A stretch of DNA of 64,000 nucleotides from Phocoena phocoena (Eukaryota > Chordata > Mammalia > Artiodactyla > Phocoenidae), in NCBI RefSeq assembly GCF_963924675.1, contig NC_089239.1:72001-136000 (forward strand), given 5' to 3'. Each line of letters opens with the position of its first letter. Position 1 is the stretch's first letter. Under the pieces are notes generated by a model, which was given only the letters and a program-made list of their open reading frames with translations, did no database searches and had not been told where the DNA came from. Of this stretch, positions 34,880-47,509 are shown in pieces. A program made the translations under genes and the position numbers.

Positions 34880-36500
34880 CAGTATACCTTACAAATATGA
34901 ACACAAGAATCCTCCACAAAATTAGAACCACATGGAGCCAACAGAACATTAAATGGATAATGCCATAAGCAAGTATCTCCACACCGGAAATGTCAGGTTG
35001 TTCAACATAGTAAACCTAAGCAATGTACTGAAGAACTATAAGGAAGTGAAGTCAAAGCACGTGATCCTATCAATTACTGCAGGAAAAGCTATAATCAAAC
35101 TCCAGTGCTATTTCATGATACAAGCACTCAAGAAGGTAGGAATAAAAGGAAGTTTGTTCAATATGAAAAAGAGTAGTATACAAAGCCACAGCAAACACCA
35201 TGCTCAATGTTAAAAACTGAAAGATTCACTCCTGAAATAAAGAACAAGGCCAGGAAGGTGGCCCCCACTGCTGATAATAGTGTACTGGAAGTTCTACCCA
35301 GGGTTTTGAGGGAAGAAACCAAAGCCATCCATATGTGAATGGAAAAATTAAAACTGTGTCTATTCACAGAACACAGATCACACCATCTTATATATAAAAC
35401 TTCCTATAACAACAACAAATTATTTGACTAATCCCTAATTCAGCAAAGTTATAGAAAAAAATATCAATTCACAAAAATCTATCTTATACATATATACTAG
35501 CAATAAATAATCTGAAAAACAACTTATGAAAACAATTCCATTTTAAATAATGTCAATATTAATATTTAGGAATATATTTAATCAAGATACAAGACTTGCT
35601 TTTCTGTATGTAAAGCTTTCTGTTTGAAATTACTGGAAAGTCAAGTACTTTTCAAAACACTATGTCAAAACCAAGCCAGAAAGGCAGAGGAAACATCAAA
35701 CTTCATACAAAGGCCAAGCCTTACCCAGATCCAGTTCATCCCAAGTCCACATGTCATTTAGAGGCACTGTGGAAAGACTTATTAGGACTTCCCAATATAA
35801 AGGACTTCCCTTTCTTCCCTGTTGTGGATGACTTGGATGTGGTAGAAACAGCGGGATTTGGGAAGTTCAATTTTCCACATCATTCCACCAAAATAATACT
35901 GTTAGAAATAATAAATGAATTCAGTAAAGACGCAAAATCAGTACACACAACTCAACTGCATTTCTAAACACTAATAATGAACCATCAGAAAGAGAAATAA
36001 ACCCTATTTACAGCTGTATCAAAAAGAACAAAATACCAAGGAATAAATTTAACCGAGGATGTGAAAGACCTGAAAACTTTAAGACACTCATGAAGACATT
36101 GAAGAAGACACAAGTCGGTGGAAAGACTCCCCGTGCTCATGGAATGCAAGAATTACTGTTCCTAAAATGTCCGTTCCGCCCAAGTGGTGCACACAGGGAA
36201 GGCAGGCTGTCCTAAAATTCCAATGTTGTTTCTCACAGAAATGGAGCAAATCCTCCTAAGATGCGTGTGGAGCCACAAAGACCCCGAAGAGCCAAGGTGA
36301 CCCTGAGAAACGAGAACGAGCTGCAGGCATCTCCCTCCCTGACTTCACGCTTCATCACGAAGCTACAGTCCCCAAAACAGTGTGGAACTGGCTCAAAACA
36401 GGCGCACAGACCAGAGGGACGGGACGGAGAGCCCAGAACCCACCCCGCACTGTGGCGGGGGAGGGGGCCGTTAAGTTACGACAAGGGGGGCAGGGACACA
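34880..36500 (+). mobile_element. Old LINE-1 fragments of module D
   Basis: L1 ORF2 sequence in sense, degraded. Bases 34900-35640 include reverse-transcriptase-region sequence. Bases 35640-36060 align to 23240-23660 (copy A) with CCAGATCCAGTTC, GTGGATGACYTGGATGT and AAATGAATTCAGTAAA. Bases 36150-36500 align to 24340-24640 of copy A. Stops and frameshifts throughout. Confidence 0.7.
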
Positions 36501-37537
36501 CCTAGTGGAAGGGCGGCCCCACGGGAAACGGTACGGGGGAGGCGGCACACCCCATAACCCACGCGGCTCCACCGCGCACCAGCCTGACCAAAAGCCCAGC
36601 TTTGCACACCAAGCCTCTCCTGGGTCGCAAGAGGACGGACCCCGGCAGCCGTCGGTCGCCCCCAGGAAGTTTCTCCCCACTGTTCCTCACTGTCTCCTCA
36701 CCTGTTCCTCCGGCGTCGCCTGCGTCCTCAGGAAACCCAGCTCCTGTCAGCGAGGACGCAGCCTCACGTTGTCCTGAAGCCGAAAGCCCAGAGAGTCCTT
36801 GAGGAGACCGAGCGCCCGTCAGCAGCCACAACCCGGCGCTGCCTGAGGAGATACAACTGCCCTCAGCTGCGCGCAGAGCTGGGTCCTCGGGGAACGCAAA
36901 TGCGCTGTGGGTCAGAGAGGCGGGATCAGCAGCACCCTGTGGTCGGAGCGGGAAGTGCAGGCCGCCCTTCCTCACGGGGCACTGGAGACAGCGACCCTGC
37001 TGGCAGAAATGCTGAACCCATTAAATTGTGGAAATTCAAACAAATGAAGACAATATCCCATAGTTTCTCCAAAGTAGTTAAGGAACAATGAATTGGAAGC
37101 CGTATGGAATAAAATGAATGTAGACACAAGCTTTACAACTTACACCAAATTCACTCAAAATGATTCAGGGACAAGTTTTAAATGCAAAACTATTCAAAAT
37201 TATAGGAGAAAACATAAAAGAAAATTGATATGAGCTTGGGCTTCCTCATGTCCATCACAAGCTTTGTGGTTTTAACACACAACACAAAAAAAGCAGTCCA
37301 GAAAGAAAAACAAGGGCTTCTGTGGACTTTATAAAATTAAAGATTTCTACTGTGTGAAAAACCTCATTCAGAAAATCGAAAGACAACACACACTGGGGGA
37401 CAAAAACTGCAAACATCTCTAATAAAGAATTTGTCTCAAAATATACAAAGAACTACAACACAACCCCATTAAAAATAGGGAAAGCTCTAAATAGACACCT
37501 GGTCAAAGAAGGTACAGAGATAGTATACAAAACTATG
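36500..37537. repeat. Module D right half
   Basis: Bases 36540-36900 align to 24730-25030 of copy A, with CCTCTCCTGGGTC and CCCAGCTCCTGTCAG. Bases 37075-37500 align to 15440-15720 of module C, with AAATGAATGTAGACACAAG and CTCATTCAGAAAA. The left part (36460-36990) is CpG-rich. Together with C, it reconstructs more of the ancestral module than either copy A or B retains. Confidence 0.65.
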
Positions 37538-37695
37538 CCCAGGACTGGGGGGCAGAGAAACAGTGGTCCAGTTCAACTCCCTGAGTCATGTGTGACCTAG
37601 GAATAGTCCTGTCCTTCCTGGAGGCCTCAAAGAGATGGGGAGGGAGGAAGAGGAAGAGGGCAGATTCTGCTTAAACCTAACTCTAACCCCGACCA
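37538..37695 (+). repeat. Third, diverged copy of the telomere-flanking sequence
   Basis: Bases 37538-37695 align to 20695-20855 of copy A. Shared blocks are CCCAGGACTGGGG, CTCCCTGA, a TGTGACC/TTTGACC block, AGTCCT, TCTGGAGGC-like, GGGAGG and the terminal TTAAACCTAACTCTAACCCC. Only the first few telomere-like hexamers survive. It is joined directly to the end of module D. Confidence 0.75.
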
Positions 37696-37729
37696 CTCTC
37701 ACCACTTTCATTCAACATGGTCTAGGTAG

Positions 37730-39690
37730 TCCTAGACATAGTAATTACATGAGAAAAAGAAAAGGAATCCAATGGTAGAGGAAAAAGTAAAACTGTCACT
37801 GTTTGTAGATGAGATGATGTTTTAGATTTCATTTATTTATTTATTCATTTATTTATTCTGGTTGCGCTGGGTTTTAGTTGTGGCAGGTGAGCTCCTTAGT
37901 TGCGGCAGGCAGGCTCCTTAGTTGTGGCATGCGAACTCTTAGTTGTGGCATGCATGTGGGATCTAGTTCCCTGACCAGGGATCGAACCCAGGCCCCTGCA
38001 TTGGGAGCATAGACGCTGAACCACTGGACCACTAGGGAAGGCCCGACATGATGTTTTATTTAGAAAATCCTTAAAATGACCCCCCAAAACAAATAGAATT
38101 CATTGGAAAATTCAGTTAAGTTGCAGGATACAAAATTAACCTATAGAAATCAGTTGCATCTCTATCCACTGGCAACAAACTTTCAGAATGAGAAATTAAG
38201 AAAACAAACCCATTGACAATGGTATTAACAAAAATGAAATACCTAGGAATACATCTAACCCAGGAGGTAAGAGTCCTGTACTCAGAAAACTGGAAGACAC
38301 TGAGGAAAGTAATTGGAGACGACACTGACAAAGGGACAGATATAATGTGTTCATGGATTGGAAGAATTCATATTGTTAAAATGATTCCACACCCCAGAGC
38401 AATCTAGAGATTTGATGCCATTCTTATCAAAATACCAATGGAATTTTATGAGAACTAGAACAAAGAATTCTAATATGTGCAAGGAAACAGAAAAGAACCT
38501 GAATAGTCAATGCGATCTTAAGAAAGAAGCACAAATTTGGACATATCACACTCCCTGTTTCAAACTATACTACATACCTAGAATAATCAAGACAGTATGG
38601 TATAGGAACAAAAGAAATACACAGAGATCCATGGAACAGAATTGAGAGCCCCAAAAGAAACATAGGCATATATGGTCAATTCACCTATGACAACGGAGGT
38701 GAGACTATACAATGGGGAAAAGATAGCCTCTTCAATGAATGGTGGTGGGAAAACTGGACAACGACATGCACAAGAATCAAACTGGAATCCGTTCTTATAC
38801 CACCTACACAAGCAACCTCAAAATGAATCAAATACTTCAATGTAAGACCTGAAGCCATAAAGCTCCTCAAAGAAAACATAAGTAGTCTGTTCTTCGACAT
38901 CTGCCTTACCAATATTTTCTTGATCTGTCTCCCCAAGCAAGGGGAACAAAAGCAGAATAAACCAATGGGACTCCATCCAACTTTAAAGCTTTTCAATGGC
39001 AAAGGAAACCATGCACAAAATGAAGAGGCAGAGTACCGAATGTGAGAAAATAGTTGCAAACAATATGTCTGAAAAGGGGTTCATATCCAAAATAGATGAA
39101 GAACTCACACAACTGAACCTCCAAAAACCAAAAACCCAATTAAAACTTGGGACCGAACATTTTTCCAAAGAGTACGTACAGATGGCCAAGAGACATATGA
39201 AACTATGACCAGTATCACTTATCATCAGGGAAACGCACATCAAAAGAACAATGAGATTATCACCTCACACCTAAAAACTTGGCTATCGTCCAAAAGACAA
39301 CAAATAACAAGCCTTGGCGAGGATGAGGAGAACCCTCACGCATTCTCTTGGGAACGTTCATTGGTGCAGCCACTATGGAAAACAATACAGAGGTTCCTCA
39401 AGAAATTAAAAATAGAACTACCATATGATGCAGGAATTACACTTGAGGGTATCTTTCTGAAGGTAACAAAAACACGAATTCATAAAGATATACACAGGGA
39501 GATCAGCTCGGATGCTTTGTGACCACCTAGAGGGGTGGGATAGGGAGGGTGGGAGGGAGGGAGACGCAAGAGGGAAGAGATATGGGAACATATGTATATG
39601 TATAACTGATTCACTTTGTTATAAAGCAGAAACTAACACACCACTGTAAAGCAATTATACTCCAATAAAGATTTAGAAAGAAAGAAAACA
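37730..39690 (+). mobile_element. LINE-1 (third), SINE-interrupted and internally deleted
   Basis: ORF2 from the reverse transcriptase catalytic region (37790) to the C-terminal part (about 39480), then the 3' UTR ending in AATAAAGATTTAG at about 39664. The palm motif, normally FADD, reads FVDE around 37803. The ORF2-to-3' UTR junction near 39500 skips about 440 bp relative to the element at 12811-14890, through the shared ACAGGGAGATCAG. A G-rich tract lies at 39533-39562. Dead element. Confidence 0.8.
37825..38047 (-). mobile_element. tRNA-derived SINE inside L1
   Basis: Antisense SINE: the poly(T)/A-rich tail is on the left (ATTTATTTATTTATTCATTT) and the head, reverse complement of GGGCCTTCCCTAGTGGTCC, is on the right. 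Flanked by ATGATGTTTTA at 37814-37824 and 38048-38058, an intact target-site duplication. It splits the L1 reverse transcriptase region and is younger than it. Confidence 0.9.
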
Positions 39691-42210
39691 AAAAATATGG
39701 GAATGCATCTAAATCACATCTACAATGGACACTTAGGTTTATCTCGTATGTCTGAAGCACAGTTACTCCTTTTTGAGAGTCAAATGCATTCCCCTCCTCA
39801 ATGCCAAAGCAGATGTACAATTCATATCCAAAAGACCACAAAACAGGCCACTTTGGTCAGTAAAATTATGTTAAACCTTGTATAAGCCAGAGTGACTTCC
39901 TCACACCTCAATATGTGAAGAGCTTTTTTTCCCTTTTGATTACATGTCTTTCAGTAGAAAGCATTGATGATCAAAATGTCAATCCCTCAGTGCCAGAATG
40001 ATTCAGTTGTTTGGCCCACGTGTAGATCATGTACCTCAGCACTAGGCCTCCTTTATATTTGCCTAGTTAATCTACATTGGGGGAATACTGATCAGGTATC
40101 GTGAACATGCTCAGAGGAATGTTAATGAGAAAATGCTTTATATAGGCCATACATTTTATTATTCATACCCAATTGTCACACAAGCATTGCACATGTGCTT
40201 TTAGCAGTAGACCTAAAGCAAACAGTGATACATCATGAGTAGTTACATTCTCATAACTTCACTAGGTAATTTTCCTTTCCTCTTACACATCAGGGCAAAA
40301 TGAAGTCAACACAGTAACTTTCATAAATACAGACTTCCATACAGAGGTGTCATTTATCCAATTGCTCCAAGTCCTAAGTAGCTTGAGGGGAAGGACTTCC
40401 CTGTGTCTGGAAAACACAGATCAAAGCCAGTAACAAAAAAAAAACAAAAACATTATAACCCTATTCACCAGTTCACTCAGTAACCAATCCTTCTATTAAC
40501 TTTTTATGAAGCCATCCGATTCTCCATTAAGATTTTTCATACCTTACCCAGTTTGGCATTATGATATGAAATTTATCAGAGACCTGTGCTTGCCAAAAGG
40601 TCCTTCACATAGATCTTCTTGAAGATGGAGCACTTTTGCAAAGTGTTAGAGCACAACAGTAACTATCTATAAATCACATAAAGACTTAAAAGGTCATGGT
40701 TAAGCATTTGACCACAATGTAAATGACAAAAGAAACCATTATTGCCGTTACATAAAACATTTAAAAATAACTAGAATTATGACTGATAAAATTTTACCAG
40801 GACATACTAGCTTTTTAGGAATTCCATGTAATTTAACATACTAATCAAACATTTCTCTCTGAAATGGCTCAAGGGCCTTCGAAAGCAGCTCAAAGTTAGC
40901 TGGAGAGCAATAGAACTTTTAGAATTGGCCAAACAACACTTATTCACTCAACCAAAGTAAAGAGATTTCGAACAAAAATACAGATCACAGACAGGAAAAG
41001 GAACTCACAAGCTGTTCACAATCAAAAGCATCATTCCAAGAAAACTTTGGAGAGAGAAACCAAATCCAGGCTTGCCCTGACCCACTTCCAACAAAATCCA
41101 TCTTAGAAAATCCTGGTCACGCACAACTGTTTCCTCAGTGTTCCCTTCGCACAAATGTTCATCACCTTTTGTATCCATCTCATGTTGCCCCTTATTGTTT
41201 TCCGCATTCAGACATAACCAGCTCTACTACAAAGGGACTTTCTTTTCTCTTTGTACCATCAGCCTGTTACCTAGATGCTCACTTTCTTTATTACGTAGCT
41301 TCATAAATGCTTGAACATATGGAACTTCTTTTGTCTTTCTCTTCCTGTGACAAAAGAACTCTAGCTGAAGGATAGTATAGTCAATTAGGTTACCTTTCGA
41401 AGACCACCATTCCTCATTTTTCAAGAACGTATCCATACATTGCCCAGACAAAATGACAATAGAATTTCATTCTTTTCTTAGTCTTAGGTTTATAACTATA
41501 GGTTGACCAGTCTGCCAGGATTTTACCCATTGGCTGTCACATGGAACTGAAGAAGAAGCACTTCTTAGGCTTGAACCATAGAACACTCACACACGGACTA
41601 AAAACAAAACAAAATCCTAAACACCAAAGGAAGCCTCAAACCACAGGAACCAGAAACCAAACAGAAACCAAAGAGCACAAGACTCAAATCATCTTCCAAG
41701 TCTCACCTTAGCCTGTGACTTCTGTCCAAGTGGTGCACCTTCCAAATGAGATTTCCTGGAATGAAACCTCACCCAAATGGGAACCAAGGTTCCCCCAAAT
41801 GTACAGGGCTAAAAGGACCTCAGACTGCATGCCAGGGGAGTTACCACATGCTGACTGAGGTGTTGCTACCTCCCAAATGCTATTTTTCTGGTTCCCCAAA
41901 ATAATCCCTTGGAGTAGGACGTTCGGGGCAGCCCAGGCAGGAGGAAGAGAGGAACGTCCTCAAGGCAAAGACGGCCTGGGCAGCTGCTAGGGTGGTCCCT
42001 CTTCCACCATCTATTCCCTCCCCAGAGTTCTAACTGCTGGGATGACTGGGGCACAGCCTTTCCAGGCAAGGGTCCCAGGTGGTCTGCCCTCTAAAGGAAT
42101 CCTCCAACTCTACACTCTCTCGAAAGAGGCTGGCGTGGAGAAAATCTCAGTGCCCGATCAAGTCAGGGGACCCACAGGGGCCATCCCCAAGTCAGCCCCA
42201 CACTGGGTAC
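39691..42210. other. Unrecognised sequence, possibly part of an antisense retroviral leader or internal region
   Basis: No intact gene. Bases 39691-41500 are AT-rich without a recognised repeat. Bases 41690-42210 lie left of a putative antisense LTR and could be its leader or internal sequence. Minus-strand frames of 60-75 codons (41227-41451, 41708-41899, 41866-42069) are too short and degenerate to assign. Confidence 0.35.
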
Positions 42211-42217
42211 TAAATTT

Positions 42218-42712
42218 GATGTCGAAAACTCGACCACTGTGCACCAGTGCCAAATCGAATCTGAGACAGAGTGGTTTGGAGGCAGTAGAAAAGAATAGCT
42301 TTACTGCTTTGGCAGCCAAAGGGGGACACAGAAAACTCGTGCCCTCAAAAACCATGCGTCCCAATGTGGGAGGATCTGGTGAGGAGTTTTACAGCAATGG
42401 TTTAAGGACACAGTTGCTCCTAAGGTTTAGTGTGTGTACAGGGCCTTTACTCCCTTTAATCTGGCCTCAGATGGTCTCTTGATGAGCTTCTCTGAAATAA
42501 AGAAGACTAAAACCTTCTATTTCTGGGGGGTTTTAGTTTGGTAAAGAGCCCAAAGATACGCCTACCTCTATGCCTTGAGGCAAAATCAGGATCCAGCGCC
42601 AAGGCTACACTATTGTTTCTTGATGGTTCCTCCATTGTCTCTGCATCGCCTCCCTTCCCTGATTAGCAACTGTTCGAATCTGCCCTTTGGAAATCAGGGA
42701 GGGTCCTGGAGT
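42218..42712 (-). mobile_element. Probable antisense endogenous retroviral LTR
   Basis: On the minus strand, a degraded poly(A) signal (AGTAAAGC, near 42295-42303) is followed about 80 bp later by an end near 42217. Next comes a primer-binding-site-like stretch, complement of CCCCACACTGGGTACTAA, similar to a lysine-tRNA site. This order is LTR then PBS. The LTR's other end falls at or just inside the edge of array 2 (42713). Family not identified; boundaries approximate. Confidence 0.45.
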
Positions 42713-44285
42713 CTCTAGTCTAAATAAGGCCCTGACACTACACCTAACTCAGACCCTGATACTCTCCCTAAGCAAGGCCCTGAGACTACTCCTAACTCAT
42801 TCCCTGACACTGTAGCTAACAAAGGCTCTGATGCTAATCCTAAATCAGGCCCTGACACTGTGTTTAACTAAGGCCCTGCTGCCGTAAATATCTAAAGTCC
42901 TGACATTACACAGAGCTAATATCCTCACCCATGTCTTACTAAGGTCCTGAAACTGTCCCAAAGGAAGCCCTTACGCTGTCCCTAAAAGAGGCCCTGAGCG
43001 TGGCTTTAACGAAGACCCTAATGCTGCTTCTACACAGGCCCTTATGCTGCTCCTAAGGCATGCCCTGACACTGTCCCTGACTCAGGCCCTAAGGATAGGC
43101 TTCACATAGGCCCTGTTGCCGTACTTCAGTTAGGCTCTGACGCTGTCCCTACCTCAAGCCGTGACACTGGTCTTGATTAAAGCCCTGACACTGGTACTGA
43201 TTAAAACCCTGACACTGGTCCTAACTAGGACCCTGATGCTCTCAATAACTAACGTCTTCACGCTATCCCTAGCTCATTTCCTGACACTACCCCTGGCCTG
43301 AAACCTGACTCTGTCCCGACCTAATTTACTGCCTCTTATCCTCACTGATGACCTAATGCTATCCCTAATTAAGGCCCAGAATAGTCCTAACTAAGGCCCT
43401 GACACTGTCACTAACTAAGGCCCAAAATCTTCAATAAGATAGGTCCTGCTACCGGCAATAACTAAAATACGACACTATCCTGAGCTAATATCCTGACCCA
43501 TTTCTAGACAAGGTCCTGACACTGTCCCTTAGAAATCCCTGTTGCTCTCCCTAAGTCAGGCACTGACGCTGTCCCTACCTGCAACCATGATACTGGTTCT
43601 AAATAAGGCCCTGATACTCTCAGTGACCAAGGCCTTGACACTATCGCTAGGTCATTTCCTGACACGATCCATACACTTTACCCTAAACCTAGCCCTAGCA
43701 AATGTCCTGCCTCTTATGCTAATTGAAGTCCTTACTCTGTGCCTAACACAGACACTGAATTTAGGCCCAAGGCCATGACACTGTCACTAACTGAGGCCTA
43801 GATACCCGTCATAAATCTGGCCCAGAACTGTCCCTCACTAAAGCCCTAACACTATTCCTAACTCAGGCCCTGACATGGTAGCTAACAGAGGCCCAGATGC
43901 TAGTCCTAACGCAGGCCCTGACACTGTGTCTAACTAAGGTCCTGCTGCCGTTAATATCTAAAGTCCTGACATTATCCTGAGCTAATATCCTGACACATAT
44001 CTTGACAAGGTCCTGAAACTGTCCCAAAGTAAGCCCCGACGCTTTCCCTAAGGAAGGCCCTGAGGCTGTCCCTATCACAGGCCCTGAGAATGTCTTTAAC
44101 GAAGACCCTAATGCTGATCCTACATAGGCCCTTATACTACTCCTAAGTCATGCCCTGACACTGTCCCTCACTCAGGCCTAAAGATAGGCCTCACTTAAGC
44201 CCTGTTGCCGTACCTTAGTTAGGCTCTGACGCTATCCCTACATCAAGCCCTGTCACTGGTTTCTAACTGGTTTCTAACGACTGGT
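42713..44285. repeat. 24-bp telomere-like minisatellite, array 2
   Basis: Same degenerate 24-bp unit as array 1. The longer marker segments also recur: GTCTTCACGCTATCCCTAGC near 43255, TACCGGCAATAACTAAAAT near 43450, and GCTGCCGT-AATATCTAAAG near 42878 and 43944. It is only about 1.57 kb long and ends a few bases before copy B. Bases 43131-43460 align well to array 1 near 4280-4600. Confidence 0.9.
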
Positions 44286-44302
44286 TTCTAAGTTTCTTAC
44301 AA
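44250..44302. repeat. Triplicated GGTTTCTAA motif at the array 2 / copy B junction
   Basis: ACTGGTTTCTAACTGG, TTTCTAACGACTGG and TTTCTAAGTTTCTTACAACT occur in a row. Copy A has a single GTTTCTAACGACTGCAAGG at the matching position (20024-20042). The tract is a likely breakpoint scar between array and duplicon. Confidence 0.7.
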
Positions 44303-45101
44303 CTGAAAAGACAGAGGATTGCAGGGCCATGGTCTGCTGCATGGGTGTTTTGTCAGAACCACACTCCAATGTCTAGAGGATTACTACCTCTCTTGGCAGC
44401 CTATGAGGTCGTGAGCGGGAGGCCTTTTTCTCAGCCACATGCATGTTGGTGGTTGAAACTTCTCAAAGGAATATCTACACTGCTAAGGTAGCTCTTGAAT
44501 TGCCCGGCATCATGGTCAGCTCCGTAGCTGTACATGAGGGCCTGACAATGCCCAGGCTGGACTGAGCTAGAGGACCACAGATGCCTGCCTGGATAGTCAG
44601 AGGTCAAGGGCTGTCCTGCCTGAGACTTGATCATCTATTCATTCCCACTCAGATGGGACAAAGGATGCTTCCAGTGCCAGGAGGGCCCCAGCAGCCCTCA
44701 AGAAGGCAACATCTGGGGGCTGGCAGGTCACTGCACCCAGTCCTGTATAAATCCACACATGTCCACTGAGTGCCCTTCTGTCTGGGCTGTGCTGGAACCT
44801 GGGGCTGCCCATGCAGTGTAGAGCCAACATCACCCTTCCCAGGAAGGAGGGCAGAAGGAAACCATGCATGACTTCTGACACCCTCCCCTATCCTTGACAG
44901 AGGTTGAGTTGGATAAGAAACAGTCCTAGACAAGAACAGACAGTTCATTCTTCTCTCAGAGCCCAGGACTGGGGGAAGGGAGGCCAGAAAAACAGTTATT
45001 CACCTCAGCTCCCTGACTCCTGTTTGACCCTGGGCAAGTCCTATCCATTCTGGACGCTTCACAGAGAAGGAGAGGGGAGGGCAATGAGGGCCAATTGTGC
45101 T

Positions 45102-45298
45102 GAAACCTAACTCTAACCTTTACCCTAAGAACCCTAACCTCTAACCGTAACCCCCTAAAAACCCTAGCCTCAGACCCCTAGACCCTTACCACAGACCCCT
45201 AAACTCTAATCCCTGACCCTTTAACCACAACCCTCTACCATGACTCTCCAACGACAACACATAACCTTAAACCGTGACCACTGAACCCTCACACTGAC
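45102..45298 (+). repeat. Degenerate interstitial telomeric repeats, copy B
   Basis: Paralogue of 20834-21028, same orientation, with CCCTAAGAACCCTAACC and CCCTAAAAACCCTAGCC stretches. Scattered substitutions distinguish it from copy A. Confidence 0.85.
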
Positions 45299-45399
45299 TC
45301 AGCCCCAGGTCTAAAACCTGGCCTAGTGGCACCAAGGGATGACTGAATGAACTCTCAAATAAAACAAGGAAGTAAATCTTCCCGACCATGAATTTAGCA

Positions 45400-46715
45400 A
45401 TGGTTTCTTAGATTTCACAGTAAAGCATAAGAAATGAAAGAAAAAAATAGATAAATTGGATTTCCTCAAAATTACAAACCTTTGTGCATCAAAAGAGGCT
45501 ATCCAGAAAGTAAAAAGACAGCCCACAGAATGGAAGACAATATTGGCACATTATATATCTCATAAGACTCTTTAACTAGAATGTACTCAGGACTTTTCCA
45601 ACTCATCAACAAAAAGACAAACAATACAATTTTTGAAACAGACAAATAACTTGCATGGACTGCTCTCTAGGCAAGACATACAAATGGTCAACAAGGACGT
45701 GAAAAGATGTCAAATGTCAGGAGTCATGATGAAAATGCAAATTAAGGCCACAGTGTGATGCCCCTTCACACACACTAGAATAAAAATATTTTTTTAAATA
45801 AATTTTAAGATATGTAAATAAAAATAACAAACGTTGGCAACAATGCAGAGAAATTGGAACCCTTAAAATTCCTTATGGAGATATACAATGGTGCAGTCTA
45901 TGTGTACAAACCTTTAGCATTTACTCAAAAATACAAAATATAATTACCATGTGGTTCAACAACTCCACTCCTAGATATATACCAAAAAAATGGAAAACAG
46001 ACATTCAAACAAAAACTTGTACACCAGTTATTCATAGCAGCACTGTTCACAATAGCCCAGGGTAGGAAAGATTTAAATGTCCATCAGCAGGTAAACGGAT
46101 AAGCAAAGTAAGGTAGATCCATAAGCTGCATTATTCTGTCATATAAAGGAATAAAGTAAAATTATACAGCCGCTGTGGAAAACTGTATGGTGGCTCCTCA
46201 AAGACATGGAAAATGTATGATCCCTTGATTCCACTCCAGGGTGTACACCCAGAATACTAGAAAGCAAGGACTGGAACAGATATCTGTACCCCATATTCAT
46301 AGCAACATTATTCGCAATAGCCAAAAGGTGGAAGCAACACAACACACCCTTCAACAGATGAATGGATACGTACAGCGTAGTATATATGCAATGGAATATG
46401 ATTCAACCTTTTAAACTAAGGTAATTCACACACATGCTACAATGTGGATGAACCCTGAAGTCATTATGCTAAGTGAAACCAGCCAGACACAAAAAGGACA
46501 AACGTTCTATGATTCCACTAGTATGAGGTATCCAGATAAGTCAAATACAAAGACAAAGTAGAGTAAGGTTGCCAGGGGGTGAGGGGAGTTAGTGTTTAAT
46601 GGCTATGGTTTCACATGGGGAAAATAAAGCTCTGGAGGTGGATGGTGAGGATAATTTTACAACAATGTGAATGCACTTAAGGCCACAGAACTGTATACTT
46701 ACAAATGGTTTAAAA
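45400..46715 (+). mobile_element. Old LINE-1 fragments, copy B
   Basis: Paralogue of 21130-22431, same double ORF2/3' arrangement. Noncoding. Confidence 0.75.
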
Positions 46716-46716
46716 G

Positions 46717-47040
46717 GGGCTTTCCTCGTGGCACAGTGGTTAAGAATCCACCTGCCAATTGCAGGACACACGGGTTCAAGCGCTGGTCGTGGAAGATCCT
46801 GCATGCCGCAGAGCAACTAAGCTCGTGAGCCACAGCTATTGAGCCCTCGTGCCACAACTACTGAAACCCGTGCGCCTAGAGCCCGTGCTCCGTAACGAGA
46901 GAAGCCACCGCAATGAGGAGCCTGCACACGGCAACGAAGAGTAGCCCCCGCTGGCCGCAGCTAAAGAAAGCCTGCGTGCAGCAGCAAAGACCCGACACAG
47001 CCAAAAAACAGAAAATAATTTTTTTAAAAAGCTTTTAAAA
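46717..47040 (+). mobile_element. Long CHR-type SINE, copy B
   Basis: Paralogue of 22447-22769. The flanking repeats have diverged (AAATGGTTTAAAAGG on the left, AATGCTTTAAATGG on the right). Confidence 0.9.
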
Positions 47041-47509
47041 AATGCTTTAAATGGCAAATGTTATGTGTTTTTAATCACAATGGAAAAAATGAATGAAATA
47101 ATGATCAATGTTACAATGTGGATAAACAGTGAAAACATCCCAAGTGAAAGAAGCCACACAGAAAACCACCCAGATCATGCTCATCTTGTACACTTTCAAT
47201 CCAGCAAGGTTGTTAAAGAGAGGAAAAGCCCCACTGATGGTTCCAAGAAGAGAAAACTGGATTCGAATAGAAAAATACATTTCCACAAAGCTGGGGCAGC
47301 TGGTGAAAGTTGAAGCGGGTCTGTGGATAGGATTATAATGTGGAAACCATAATTATTCCTCACTTTGGGGTTATGTGCTGGTTCCCTGGGAGAGTGGCCC
47401 TCCCACTCTCACAGGATAAAACAAACTGGAGTATTTTGTGTAGGTGGAAAACTTTATACTGCTATTTTAAGTCTTTTATACACTTGAAATTTACTAGAAA
47501 ATAAAGTAC

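Noticed and set aside
41227..42069. Coding retroviral gene on the minus strand left of the putative LTR
   Set aside because: Frames are 60-75 codons, discontinuous and without a recognised domain. At most a decayed leader or internal region could be present.
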